64,000 bases of DNA from Isoetes taiwanensis (taxonomy: Eukaryota > Streptophyta > Lycopodiopsida > Isoetales > Isoetaceae): positions 11,422,134 through 11,486,133 of the forward strand of contig JAJEKV010000028.1 in the NCBI GenBank assembly GCA_021234155.1, written 5' to 3'. This document shows positions 19,816 through 32,206 of this stretch, piece after piece. How positions within the stretch are numbered: position 1 is the stretch's first letter; each line of letters opens with the position of its first letter. Below the pieces are notes generated by a model that saw only the letters and a list, made by a program, of their open reading frames with translations, was not told where the DNA came from and made no database searches. The translations under genes were made by a program, and so were the position numbers.

Positions 19816-20803
19816 AATTTTTTACTTATCTGTATTTATGGACCCTATAAATACAGATATATTACATATGCTACATTCATAAATACATATATTACCCCAT
19901 TCATACACCTATGCTAAGTGGTGTTCTGCTTATCTACCAAGTGCATGCGTTCATTTATGCTAGGTAGCGGCCATACACTATTGGTGTTCATGCAATAGGG
20001 CACTATATATATAGAGATGTTTAAGGATAACAGAACCATTTTAGTTCAATGCCAGTCTTGAGCCTTTTAGTTCTTGTTCTTGTGTTCATGCTCGTCCTTT
20101 GGACTCTCTCTCTCTTATCTTCTTGTGTTTGAGTATTTCTTGTGTATTTTTTAGTACTCTTGTCTTTGCATAGGTTCTTGACAGCAGCATTTTAGGACAT
20201 AGGTAAGCCACTCGCAACAGCAGATGCATGAACATTAAAAGCAATTTCTATTGTCTAGCATAATAACAATACATTAATCTTTCTTCACCATTTTTCCAAA
20301 CCCAATGAATGTCATATGACATCAATATTCCTTGTACAATTCGTCATCCCCCCCCCCCCAAAAAAAGAAACGTTTTCTTCTTCCTGGGCGAACCATTTAG
20401 TCTCTTAAATTGAAGTTAATAGTGAATTAGAAATTGTGTTTCATCTTCTATTTCTTGCTTCTTGCAATCTTGGGTTTAGAAACATCTTTTCTATCGATAG
20501 GATTCTACTGTTATCAAGAACTCTACTCATCATAACATGTTCTCTGCTTTTTATTCTAGATGAGAGTTCACATACTCTCTAACTCACAAGAAGAAAAGAA
20601 AAGAAAAAAAAAAGTTGATATGAATTAAATTAAATTGACTTTCTTCCGGGGGAGGAAGAAAAAAGAAATATTTCTCCTCATAAGTAAGCTTTAGTGTCTT
20701 TCTGTCCACGATTAAGCATTTTCTAAAAAGTCCTAAGATTAGAACAACTTCGAGTGTAAGTGTTTTACTTCTTCAAGACATGGACCCCTTCTTGGCATGA
20801 GGC
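19816..20803. other. No gene; TATA-like and low-complexity sequence
   Basis: Contains CACTATATATATAGAG (about 20,008-20,023) followed by about 150 bp of T-rich sequence, which resembles the transcribed part of a solo LTR, but I could not define TG...CA ends or a target duplication. A C-run followed by an A-run sits at 20,348-20,367. Confidence 0.35.
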
Positions 20804-20804
20804 T

Positions 20805-21092
20805 CACCACATAAATTTAAGATTCCTGATACATCTTTCTTCCCCAATCTGCCATTTATTGTGCAAAGTAATACAACTCATCAGAAATCTATAAGCTACT
20901 TTTACTGTAAATCCTGTATTTCCATTATGATTCCAATTGTAATTCTCTTCTGCCCACTTTCCTTGGGTCAGTATAGTGCATATGTTGTTATACAGGAATT
21001 CACAACTTTCATTCTCTTCAGACAGCACCGAATGCTCAAAGGGAATTATGCCCTGATCATTAAACAGATCTCTTATGAGGTGGATGCCTTTA
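20805..21092 (-). pseudogene. LINE ORF2 fragment, downstream half (split by the Gypsy insertion)
   Basis: The minus-strand frame reads SSKGIHLIRDLFNDQGIIPF, then GFTVKVAYRFLMS and KLKFMW-like RNLKFMW, the spacer before zf-RVT in plant LINE ORF2 ('F.VK.AY', 'W..KLK.W'). The upstream half lies across the Gypsy element at 32,207-32,530, and joining them restores a continuous frame. The zf-RVT itself and the 3' end are missing on the left. Confidence 0.75.
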
Positions 21093-21097
21093 GAACT

Positions 21098-21690
21098 TGT
21101 TAGTCCTGTGCCTCCTGGTACAGGACTATTCATGCATCTGACAGACACGGTGGTCAAGCTCAAGGATCCTCGGTCGACCCGCGGGTCAGCCATCAAAGGC
21201 TCGTGAGAAGACCAAGCGGCGACCACCCGCGGTCAAAACTGCGTCCCGGTCTCAACAAGAGGCGCCGCTCGGACAAGTGATGACCGTCCACACCGGCGTC
21301 GGTGTCGGCGTGATTCTAGGCATTTAAAGAGGCACCGCCAACATTCACCTGAATCGGGCCTCCTTCCGAGAGTCGACACCGAGATCAGGTCGAGTGTCTA
21401 TATTGGGCCCAAGGCCATTGTACTATATATATGAGTAGAGCTAGCATATGATGGCTAGATGAGTTTTGAGTCTTGTCTCCTTTCGGTTTTTCTCTCTATT
21501 CGCGAGAGCTCATGTAAGTTCATCATTGATATCAAGGAAGCTTATCGTTTTCCTCTCATTTTGTTCTGTTTTCTTCTTCTTCTTCTCTTCTTGCAAATCC
21601 CGCGTGACATAGTCCCCGGACTCTCTGTTAGATCCACGGGTCCTCCACAGAGGGTCGTCTTCGAGGAGTTCCCGAACCCGACCCCAAACA
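21098..21690 (+). repeat. Gypsy left LTR
   Basis: 593 bp, TG...CA, with TACTATATATATGAGTAG as a probable TATA region (about 21,421-21,435). The sequence after the LTR (CTTTGCCGCTCATGCCGGGT) should be the primer-binding site, but I could not assign the tRNA. Confidence 0.93.
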
Positions 21691-21733
21691 CTTTGCCGCT
21701 CATGCCGGGTCTGATTCCATCCTACTTTCTTAC

Positions 21734-23510
21734 ATGCCGCCATGCGTCCAGAAATTTCCGCGGAAGAACTCCTTTCTCGAGCGGCCTCTGGGAAGCGCCA
21801 TCGGCGTGTCGGAAACTGACGACATGTATGGATCTGCTTATGACATAGAGGGAGGCCATCTTGGTCTAGGGCTCGGTCGGCGCCACCAACCCCTCGTGTC
21901 TGTCTCCGTCCCCAGTTCCCGCCCCAAGCATGCAAACATTGCTCACAACCTCGATCCCCTCATCACTATCAGGGAGCCTTATCGGGCTCAACCTTCTCAA
22001 CCGTACTTTCATACCCCACGAACATGCCTACATCCATCATTCTTGGGGCCATACGCCTCTTCCTTCACAACCATCATCTCCCCGGGGGTGGGCAAGGATA
22101 TCCACCGCGTCTCCTTTAAGCCTACCGGGAATATCCTTTCCCTCGTTTCCCCGCGCCCTTCCTGTTTTACAACCTTCACGGATCTCAAAACCAATGCTCC
22201 GGCTACTTGGTTTCTCAACCGATCACCCCTTCATCGGGGTCCTTCAGGCACCATGCCACATCCAACTCAACCTCAATATCCTCACTATCTTTTTTCTGTC
22301 CAGCCCGGACTTTCACATCTACCTTTCGGGACTCTGGCCCGACTTATCCCACCTTTGGCAACACGAAAAGGCAAACCCTTAGACCAAAGTGCTCAGGGCC
22401 CACATGGAAGAATTTGAGGCTCTAGCTGTCCTAAATGGTCATGCGCAACCTCAACTGAAATTCCACATCTTTTCCACCACCTGCGTGGCTCTCCTCATCA
22501 ACGGCTCATGTCCAACAAAAGCCATTGGAAACAAGGCTGGTGAAATGAGAACTGCTTTTACGTCTCATTATGGGACCACGGATGATGATCAACTTCATCT
22601 CAAGCAACTCAATGAACTTCAACAAGAGCCCACGGAGTGCGCGGGGATTTTGCGGATCGACTTCACATTACGCTAAGTAAGCTCAAGGAGTACCCCACCG
22701 CAGAGCCAGATTTTGGTCCGGTTTCTCCAAGGACTTCCTCCGGCTATTCGACTCATGATGAATACACTGCGTCCCAAGACTTTGGAGCGGGCTATCGACC
22801 TTGTCAATCACTTTCGGTCAATGTTTCCTCCCGAGGCGTGGCTCTTCAAGAGCTCCCGTTCATTCCACTGTCATGGTTCCACAAACGGTACATTCAGCCT
22901 CAACACGCTAATCCACAGTATATCAAATCACAGTGCCATATTTGCAAATACCAAGGCCATTTGGCAAATGAGTGCAACTCCACCAATGGCCCGCCTCATT
23001 GCAAGCGATGCAACATGTGCAATCATGCCCGTAAGAGTGCACTTTTTCACTCATCCCACACCGTTCGCAACAAAATGGTTTATCAAGTGCAAACCACACC
23101 TCAGGCAACAATCGCACTATCGGCAGCCACCACCCGGGTGCAACCCACTCAACTCTATCGACCAACGGGGAGCAACAGCGGGGGATCCAACCCACGTCCT
23201 CCTTTTTGATCCTTCTAAAGCTCGGTGTTATCACTTCGCCATGAATGGGGTCATACCACCCGCGGCGTGTCCCGAACTTCCACAAGTTCGGTACGCTTCT
23301 GGCACAAATCAGACCACATCGGTCCGCCTCACGGCTTACCAACTCGGATTGCTAATGGCAAACAAGGCCCGAGACCAGTTCTTAAGAAACCACCAAGAGC
23401 GCCTCAAAGCAATCACGCTATCAACCAGCTCCAAAGAAATCAACCTCACCGGATCAACAAGCACAAGAGGAAATTTTTCGGGCACTTAATCCTCCAAATT
23501 CCGGTAGTCA
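21734..23510 (+). pseudogene. Gypsy gag
   Basis: Gag forms the retroelement particle and packages RNA. Pieces in shifting frames include RFLQGLPPAIRLMMNTLRP followed by a TLERAIDLVNHF helix (capsid-like region, about 22,715-22,810) and the zinc knuckle CHICKYQGHLANEC (CX2CX4HX4C, about 22,935-22,976), followed by a second Cys-rich stretch. The part before 22,400 is Pro/Ser/His-rich. At least three frame changes are needed to read through. Confidence 0.75.
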
Positions 23511-24029
23511 AATTGGGTTGGTTTAGTTTCACGCCCGGACCAAGGCATCACGTCCCTTGACCATTATTCAATGGCACGCAACCCGCCTTTACAGTTGACA
23601 CCATTCCTCATGAGGACGAAAAAAAGGTTCACTTTGCACGACTTAGAGAAGCTCATGCCACATGTCATGCCAAAAGTTAAGCCAAAGCATTTTGAACCTC
23701 ATGCGGCCGGCGAAGGCCGTACATTGGCAAATGTTCATGCCACCACCGAGCTCAACAAAGACAAGATACACCTTCCACATCTCAACCTCCACGCTCTCGG
23801 GCGTATCCCAATATTGCTGCCGAGGTTGACTTACTCAAAGAAGTTGCTTGCTTCACTACCACGCCTCCGGCACCCGGTGGAACCAGCAGATCCTTTTTCT
23901 CATGTGCCTCTAGAACTCCAAGAGGAGCTAGCCAAGATCAAAATTCCTTTAAGCTTGGCAACCATTTTGAAACTCGTCCGCTCTCAAGGACCGCTTACCA
24001 CTCCCAACCGTTTTTAGTTGGGGCCGTAG

Positions 24030-24245
24030 CTACCTCTACACCCACGGTCCATGCCACGGTGGGTAATCGACAAGTCAACCATGTTCAAATAGATGGAGGT
24101 AGCGCAATCAATCTCATCACGGATAAACTCCGCAAAACAAATGGGCATCACACAACTCTTTCGTGCCCCATATGACATCAAGTTGGCTAATGGCCATATC
24201 ACGCGACCTCAAAGGCGTCACACCTCTTCTTCACATCAACATCGG
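24030..24245 (+). pseudogene. Gypsy aspartic protease
   Basis: The frame reading VQIDGGSAINLITDKL (about 24,083-24,130) has the catalytic Asp in a D-G/S-G motif, with upstream TVGNRQVNHV matching the usual start of pol proteases. The motif is IDGGSA rather than the common DSGS/DTGA. It stops shortly after, so it is a fragment. Confidence 0.65.
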
Positions 24246-24899
24246 TGATCTCCGCTTCCCCATGGAATTTGGAGTTTGAAAAGTCGGCGAAGATCCGTGT
24301 GACTATGAAATGTTGGTCGCGCAGACCTTTTCTCCGCCGGGCAAAGAGTATCCATTCTTGGGCCACGGACCGGTTAGTCATCACCGATGGTCATCTCAAT
24401 GCCACCATGGACTTGCAAAGCGGCAGGATCATTTTCATTTGAACATCGCGGAACCCTCTCTCGCATTACCACATTCAAGAAGCTCGAGAATATTTATCAA
24501 GTTCGGGCTCCACCGCGAAGTGCGTCTCTGCCATCCTACCCCCAATATCTTGATCCTTGGGGAGAAATGACTCTTGATCGGGACCAGTCCGGGCTGCTTT
24601 GCTTGACCCTTACCTGGCTCCTTGCAATCGAATCCAACGTGTTGATCACTTTTCAGATGCTGAACCTCCTGCAACTCCTGTTGATGTACACGCTGTCATG
24701 AAGCAACCTCTGCTGGATGAAACTGAGCAACCCCTCTTTTTCACCACGCAAAGTGCCACGCATCCGGTTATGCTCCAACCTCCTGCACACATTGTCCGGG
24801 ATACTGAAGTAATACCCCATATTCGGACTCGGAAGTCGAGATTGTGGGCGTGGGCAACAATCAACCGTGTCGCATTGCTGCAAATCTTCCTAGGCTCCT

Positions 24900-26370
24900 A
24901 TATCGTAACAGGGCCGTCAAGCTGTTCACAAAATTCAAACACATTTTTGCCTGGAGTTACAGAGATCTTCGGGGAATCAACAAAAGCTTGGGGGAACTCA
25001 CCATTCCTACCAAATCTGATGCACGACCAGTTTAGCAACGACAGTACCGGCTCAACCCTAATTACCGTGATCGCGTCAAGGCGGAAATTGACAAACTCCT
25101 TGCTGCAGGTTTGATCTATGAGGTCAAACATTCTGAATGGGTGAGCCCCATCGTCATTGCCCTCAAACACAATGGTAAGATCCGGCGTCAGCGTGGACTA
25201 TCGGAACTCAATCGTGCCACGGGCGTGATCATTTTCCACTTCCCTTCACTGCACCGGGTTCCGGAAGAGGTGGCTGGACATGAGATGTACTCCTTCATGG
25301 ATGGTTTTTTTCGGCTACAATCGATCTCAATCAAAGAATCTGATCAACTCAAGACTACTTTCACCACCCCGTAAAGTCACTTTTGCCTACAAGGTGGTTC
25401 CTTTTGGATTATCAAACTCTCCATCAACGTTTCAACGCATCATGCTCTCGCCATGATTTCATGAAGGAAAATCCCTTCTTGCAAATTTTTTCAAGATGAC
25501 TTCTCGCCTCTACGTTCCATGGCTGACCATTTGGATAAATTGGAACTTCGTCTTCCGTAAATGTGATGAGTCCCAAGATTAGTCTCAATCTCGAAATGCA
25601 CCTTTTTACACCTCCGGTGTTCCGTTAGGCCATGTTGTCGACAAAGGTGTATCACCACAGATCCTGCCAAAATCAGTTGTGTACTCAAGGCTCAAGCACC
25701 AGCCAATATCAAGGAGACACGCTCTTTCCTGGGTAAGGTCAATTATTACTCCACCTTCATACCTGGACTAGCAGCCATTGCAGATCCCATTCATAAACTC
25801 ACGGGTGACGAATCCACCTGGGCTTGGAATTCCCAGGCGGATGCTGCTTTCCAACAGCTGAAGCTTTTGCTTACTCAGGCACCGGTTCTTGTTCCTCCTC
25901 AATGGGACAAGCCCTTTCACGTTCATGTAGATGTCTCGGCGTTTGCTATTGGAGCTGTTCTTTCTCAAGAATATGATGCGCACACTGACAAACCAAATCG
26001 CTACGCCAGCCGAAAACTCAATTCTGCTGAGCGCAACTATTCTGCCACGGAGCGTGAAGCTTTGGGTCTCATTTTCTGTGTCCAACGCTTCCGTCATTAC
26101 CTTTTGGGCAGTCAAATCAAGTTCTTTGTGGACCACCAAGCACTCCTCTATTTGATCAACAAGTCCACGCCCACGGGCCGCATTGCTCGTTGGGTCCTTC
26201 TTCTCCAAGAATTTGCTCCTTTTGAAATCGTTCATAAGGCCGGCAAATCTCATGTCGTCCCGGATTATCTTTCACGCATCCACACAGATGATCCCTCAAC
26301 TGGAGTCTCGGGCGCTTTTCCCGATGCTCGACTCTTTTTTAGTAACGGCAACACCACATTGGTTCCATGA
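24900..26370 (+). pseudogene. Gypsy reverse transcriptase and RNase H
   Basis: RT blocks in order: EVKHSEWVSPIVIALKHNGK, GHEMYSFMDGFFRLQSISI (first catalytic Asp in FMDG), TFAYKVVPFGLSNSPSTFQR, and a degenerate FFQDDFS where YVDD is expected. Then ETRSFLGKVNYYSTFIPG and the RNase H domain HVHVDVSAFAIGAVLSQE, ATEREALGLIF and FFVDHQALLYL, which retain the D-E-D set, ending in the connection KSHVVPDYLSRI. The RNase H part is open from 25,867 to 26,370. RT is broken by several frame changes and stops near 25,450-25,680. Confidence 0.88.
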
Positions 26371-26379
26371 TTTTCAGCC

Positions 26380-27500
26380 AGCACCTCCTCACGGGTGCTC
26401 TTCCACCGAAGACGAGACGGCTCTCTCACGCAAGCGACAATCCTGCCGCCATCAATTTCTCCGAGAGGTCCGTGACTACACCATGGTTGCAGGACATCTC
26501 TACAAAAAGGGTAAGGACACCATCCTTCGACGCTGTGTTCTACCTCATGAAGTTCCAGATATTGTTCGAGAAGCTCATCAAGGGCTAGGTGGTGGTCATT
26601 TTCATGGTGACACCACGCACGACGCAAAATCCTTCTAGCCGGGTATTATTGGCCCACGCTTTCAAAGATGCTCACGCACGCCCGCCGTGTGACGCTTGCC
26701 GGCGGGGTGGGGCGCCCCACGGCCCGTGGCGCTCTTCCCTTGGCGCCGCCACGCCGCCACGCCATTTCCCTCAAAAAATGGGGAATGGACTTTAATGGGG
26801 ACCTATAGATCCTCCTGCGCGGCACACCCGTGCCCGTTACATTCTGGTTCTCACTGACTACGCTACCAAATGGGCGGAAGCTTGTGCACTTCCAGACAAC
26901 ACTGCAGCAAGCACAGCTAGGGTCCTCTATCAACAAATTATCACGCGATTCGGCTGCCCCACGGAGCTGGTCAGTGACCGTGGTGTCCATTTCATCAATC
27001 ATACTATCAAGGAGCTGACGGATTATCTCCTGATACATCATCACAAGAGCACACCTTACTATCCTCAAGGTAATGGTTTGGCAGAAAGCACCAACAAAAC
27101 TCTGGTCACCATTCTCAAGAAAATTTGTGACGCTTCCCGCACAGATTGGCGGACAAAAACTTCCCTCTTGTTCTTTGGGCCTACAATACTTGTTTCAAGA
27201 TTGCTACCGGTCACACTCCTTTTAAATTGGTTTATGGTCAGGAAGCTCTCATGCCGTTTGAATACATCCTTCCAACACTCCGTTTTCAACTGGCTACTGC
27301 TCATAATCCACCTGCTGCACTCAAAGAAAGGGTCTATCAATTAGAACAGTTGGATGAACTTCGAAGGGATGCTTATATTCGTGTTCTTCATGGACAACAG
27401 TTGCAAAAATCTTTACATGACAAACGTCTGAAGACAAAAACATTTAAAGAAGGCGATTTGGTTCTTCTTTATGATTCCGTGTACAAAATTTTCCTGTAAA
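26380..27500 (+). pseudogene. Gypsy integrase
   Basis: The frame opens with the sequence before the zinc domain (VAGHLYKKGKDTILRRCV; HEVPDIVREAHQGLGGGHF, two His of HHCC). The core is visible in another frame: LVLTDYATKWAEACALPDN (first Asp), ELVSDRGVHFINHT (second Asp), and PQGNGLAESTNKTL (Glu), so the DDE triad is present. FPLVLWAYNTCFKIATGHTP and FKEGDLVLLYDS close the domain. Multiple frame breaks lie between 26,630 and 27,150. A very GC-rich patch (26,690-26,760) sits between the zinc domain and the core. Confidence 0.85.
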
Positions 27501-27829
27501 CTCAAGTTTCGTTGGCTTGGCCCTTATCAAATTGTTCAAGTGGTTAGACCCACGTTTTCCAACCGGGCGAGAGTTAGATGGCACTCCATTACCTACCTTG
27601 GTTAATGGTTTTCGTCTCAAAACATTTCATCACACGTAAAAGCGCAAATCAACAAAAGCGATCTGGTTCAAGAGGCAAACACCACGAGAAAGTGACTAGA
27701 AAGGCGATATATTATATTATAGTGGAGATTTTTACAAAATGTGGGCGCAGCCCGGCTATTTCCGCTATGGGCACTTGCCTATCTACAAAACCGGGCTCGA
27801 GCCCTATCTACTAAGTCCTAAGAAGAAAA

Positions 27830-30800
27830 ACCCTCTACTCGGGTTTGGAGCGGAGGTGATCTTGCAGGAGGTGGTAGAGGTTACGCTTTCGGGATCCCAA
27901 ATAAGGTGCGAACCACCTCCATCCCGTTGGTCTTGGTTGGGATGTTCGGCCATCCCGGCACACCACCCGTCCATTCTCACGCCACGATTGTGGCGGTGCG
28001 AGGTCCGCACAATTCATCTTGCGGGTAATCCACTTCCGGCGGTTCGTTGGGCATAGTGCGGTCCTCGTTCAAACCAGCAGCGGCCATCTTTGAAGCGCCA
28101 TCGGATGCCTTCGTTACTCCCCGGTTAGTCTTATATAGCCAAGCGAGGAACTCCTTGTCGGCGTGGACCAATCACACAAATGCCAACGTGTTTGCAATGC
28201 AAGGCTGTTTCTAAAATGAGAATCTTTTCTCCCGCCGCATATCTAGCCATGGTACCTTCTGACACATTCCTTTTAATGATATCCCACTTCGAGTTGCCAG
28301 CATTGAATGCCATTTCTTCTTTTCACGCCCGTCGGACATTAATGTGTGTCCTTTGCCCACCTGTCACATCCGATCCTTCTTTCACGTCTCATCCTCACCG
28401 TTCATTGCTTCTCCCTTACGTTTTTTGGGGACTTAGCCAAATTTTTGCCTCTCAATACACTCCTTGGCATCTTTCGACACCTGGCACCATCAACGGCTCC
28501 AGTTTCGACCTCTTCATACCTCTTAAGCCTCGGTTGGCGCCCTAAAAAACCTTTTCGTTCTTCTGCGCCTTTGTCCTCCGTGCTTGACTTTCGTCCTCCG
28601 CCTTTGAATCACTCTTCGTTTCTGCAAATCGTTACCATGGCTGCCCCAAGATTTTCTACACTTCAAGCTACTGCTCCCAAGGATCCGGCTCTTTTTGCAT
28701 CTGTATCCTTCTTGACGCCCACTTTCCGTGAAGCCCTTGTTGGCCCAAATAAAGAAGTCGCTGAACGACAAAAGCTTTACGAATTCTCTCAAATGGAACT
28801 TCCGGCTCCAAATCGACCAGCTGGCGGTTCATCGCCAATATCGTTAACGACGCGATGGCTACACCACTCTGTGGTCGATGGCACCACCATTTCGCTGACT
28901 CAACATTTGATTTCTGAGGTATTTCATATTCCCTTGCACACCCCTTGTTTATCATGGTCTGCCATACAGGATCTAGATGTCACAGAGTTTGGTGCACCTC
29001 CTTATCATGCCAATGTCCATCGTCTGACCAATATCGACAAGCCTCACGAAACCTTTGTTAAATTTACGTGGCGCCAAGTTCCTTGGGTATTCTATCAAGA
29101 ACACCCATATCAATAAGCCTTTCTATAACCTGGTCATCACTGCTACACACTCCAACCACCACATAGATTGGCCCCAAATGATGTTCTATCGTCTTCTCCA
29201 AGAAGTGGACCGCCTTCGGGGTGCCACTTCCATTTCTGAAGTTTCTGTGGGAGGCCACTTTCAAGCCCTCATCCGTCATTACTTCCCTCCCACACCACAA
29301 AATTCTCATAATTCCACTCAGCGGTCCCTTCCAGCGACTAACCGAAATGGGGCACTTCACGCCCTTCTTCCCCTGGTCATGTCCAAAGTCCGCACACCCA
29401 TGTCACCTCTCCTCCTCCGCTACACCATCCGGTTCACACCATCTTTCCCAAACATCACAAACCGGGCAACAAATGGCTCCACCACCACAACACCCTCGTC
29501 GGTTGTTGTATCGAGATCGGCCGGGATGCTCAAGCTGCTGCTCTCAAGTTACAAGAATCCCAAGGCGCTCTTATGAGCGGGTTCAACGGGCACTAGAAGC
29601 CTCGATCGATGCGGTACACCAGACCTTCAAGCCGCCCTTGCCCAAGTTGCAACTTTGGAGGCCAAACTTCAAGGCAAGCACGAAGCTCTCTTACGGGGCT
29701 CATACGGATCTCAAAAGTGCACAAGATCAAGTCAGCCAACTTGCGGATCAACGGGCTCGGCTCAATCAGAAATTCAGAATTTATTGGAGCACAACAAGTC
29801 CAAAGCAGCTCTTAAGTACCAAGGCCGCAGATATTGCTAAGCTCAACGCCTTGTACTCAGAACTTTGTGAAAATTTCAGCACTCAAGTTCAAAACCTTAC
29901 GAGCGGGGCGCTCAAATTGCCTCCTTGGCGGCTCGGCTTTCTACACGGACCTCTCGGCTCACCTCTCTTCAAGATCGAAACTACGAGAGGTGCGAAACGA
30001 AAGATCTTGGATGACGCAGAGATTGCCGTGCTTCGTCTCAATACTCGGGGAAATCCTCCTCCCGTGTCAACACTTCTCCGAAGCGGGTCCGTGACCCGAT
30101 CCGCGCTTCTTTGCTAGAAAGGGACAACGGATACGTGATCTTGAACAACAGCTGCGGCAAGCTATTGATCTGGCGATGAGGCTCAAGCAAAACTTGGCGC
30201 CCATACCGCCATTCTTAACGAGAATGCTGTTGACTTCCCCAGTTCCTTCCTGCTATCACGATTATGTGGTTGCTCGCCGCCACCTCTTCCTTTCGAAAGT
30301 GGCATGCGGCGGATGGACTGTGGATATTCCCGAGCACCTGCAGATTTTCTTGGTTTGGCGAACTCTCCATTGAAGACAAAGGGTTGTCTTTGTGCCCTTG
30401 TGGTCTTTGATCTCATACATTTGTCTTGATCCGGACTTTATCACCTTGAGTTGTTCAGCCCATGGCTTACATATTTCATGATTTCTATCCGGGTGATACG
30501 GGAACACTTCGAAATGGGCCCGCGCCCGACTCTTTCGGGGTGACCCCAGCGTGCAATGGGTGCTTCAGGATAACAATCCATATCTTGCGGATCCTCGCCG
30601 GACCCAAACTCTTCATCGAGAGTACATGCCCGAGCTTGCCAATCATTTATCTCTCGGCAAGCGGAAGCCTGCAAACGAATAAGGAAGTATCTAGGACATC
30701 AGGATCTTCCCTATGCACAAATTTATATGCGACACCTCGTTGGTTATAATCAATTCGACCTCGTTGGATAGCAAGACGGTCCCCACGGGATGGGATAGCC

Positions 30801-31550
30801 CTCCTGTCAACTCTCAACTCTCTGCTTCTCTTTGGGATCGTTGGTGTCAAGCTCTTGATCCCGATCTTGTCAGTCAATTCAGGGAGACCGCTCAGCAACC
30901 CACGCCCACGGGCATGGTTCCTTCTCCCTATGCTTCCCTGGGCGTACCTCCACGCCCCGGGTTCTGACTTCGATTGGCGCCTCCCTTTTTGGACCAAGGT
31001 CATGGATGGTCATGCCGGATGGACTCCACCTCAGATCTCGACGGATCTCCGGTGGGATCCACGTTTTGTTTGCCGCTCACATTGGGAAGAAGGTGCCACT
31101 CTGGATACCACCACGAATTGGATCTATATTGCTAATGATCGTGGTTGGCAACGGCCGGCGGATGCGCTTCATGGTCTTGACACCTTCTTGCAGAATGCCA
31201 CCACCTCACCTGATCCTTCAGTCCATCTTCAAGCAGGTTTTTGTGCTGCTCTCAAATGCATTTTGCTAAGCTCCTTAAATCGGCAGCGTCCCATTTTTCA
31301 CTGCAATCCGAATGCCAGTGTCAGTGCCTTTGGCCTCCAGACCTGTCTCCTCATGGAATGTCAGTACATTTCTTCAAACGCCCATGCTGCCCTTGAAGAC
31401 ATGGTACGATCTCGCTTTCTTATTGATGCAGATCCCGCCCTTGGCCAAAAACACTCCTCCCGCTCTTCAAACACGCCCGGGATCTCATTAGCCCGATTAC
31501 CATAATGGTGCGAGTCCTCACTCCCGTGAGGATCACTTTCGAGACAGATG
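27830..31550 (+). pseudogene. Extra coding region downstream of integrase (unassigned)
   Basis: Not recognised with certainty. After integrase comes about 3.6 kb of coding-like, frame-broken sequence. From ATG 28,637 (MAAPRFSTLQATAPKDPALF) it reads LTTRWLHHSVVDGTTISLTQ, then HINKPFYNLVITATHSNHHI and DWPQMMFYRLLQEVDRLRG, reminiscent of the plant-transposon protein domain in Athila-like elements. A Gln-rich, probably coiled-coil stretch follows (about 29,600-29,900), then Trp-rich segments to about 31,505 (FDWRLPFWTKVMDGHAGW, NDRGWQRPADALHGLDTF). Envelope-like hydrophobic segments are not evident. It lies between IN and the right LTR on the sense strand. Confidence 0.5.
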
Positions 31551-31611
31551 GCTTCCCCGCCTCGAAACCCTTCCTCCTTTTCTTCACTCACGAGTGTCGT
31601 TTGGTGGGGGG

Positions 31612-32201
31612 TGTTAGTCACGTGCCTCACAGTACAGGGACTATTCATCATCTCTGACAGACCAGGTCAAGCTCAAGGATCCTCGATTGACCCCGGGTCA
31701 GCCATCAAAGGCTCGGCCGAGAAGACCAAGCGGCGGAACCACGCAGATCAAAGCTGCGTCCCGATCAACAAGAGGCCCGCTCGGACAAGTGATGACCCGT
31801 CACCGCCCGTGTCGGTCGGCGTGATTCTAGGCATTTAAAGAGGCACCGCCAACATTCCTGCAAATCGGGCCCTCCTTCCGTGAGTCGGCACCCAGATCGG
31901 TCGAGTGTCTATATTGGGCCCAAGGCCATTGTACTATATATATGAGTAGAGCTAGCATATGATGGCTAGATGAGTTTTGAGTCTTGTCTCCTTTCAGTTT
32001 TTCTCTCTATTGCGAGAGCTCATGTAAGTTCATCATTGATATCAAGGAAGCTTATCGTTTTCCTCTCATTTGTTCTGTTTTCTTCTTCTTCTTCTCTTCT
32101 TGCAAATCCCGCGTGACATAGTCCCCCGGACTCTCCTGTTAGATCCACGGGTCCTCACAGAGGGCTGTCTTCCAGGAGTTCCCGAACCCAGACCCCAAAC
32201 A
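31612..32201 (+). repeat. Gypsy right LTR
   Basis: 590 bp with the same ends as the left LTR. Many differences from it are single-base gains or losses (for example TCATTTTG against TCATTTG and GTCCCCGG against GTCCCCCGG). Confidence 0.93.
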
Positions 32202-32206
32202 GAACT

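Larger units (their letters stand above)
21098..32201 (+). mobile_element. Ty3/Gypsy LTR retrotransposon, 11.1 kb, defective
   Basis: LTRs at 21,098-21,690 and 31,612-32,201 both start TGTTAG and end CCCCAAACA. A GAACT target duplication flanks the element (21,093-21,097 and 32,202-32,206). A polypurine tract TTGGTGGGGGG precedes the right LTR. Internal order is gag with zinc knuckle, protease, RT, RNase H, integrase, the Ty3/Gypsy order, followed by about 3.6 kb of extra coding-like sequence, as in Athila/Tat-like plant lineages. Every ORF is broken by frameshifts. The LTRs differ mainly by small insertions and deletions. Confidence 0.95.

Noticed and set aside
20348-20367. C-run plus A-run as a biological signal
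   Set aside because: A homopolymer pair with no context; could be a sequencing artefact.
21510-21935. Minus-strand frame over the Gypsy LTR and gag start, and the similar one at 32,066-32,386
   Set aside because: The LTR-derived portion is antisense to the element and is repeated in both LTRs. Only the non-LTR part of the second frame (above 32,206) is real LINE sequence.
26646-27068. Minus-strand 140-residue frame
   Set aside because: Antisense shadow of the Gypsy integrase core, whose DDE motifs are on the plus strand.
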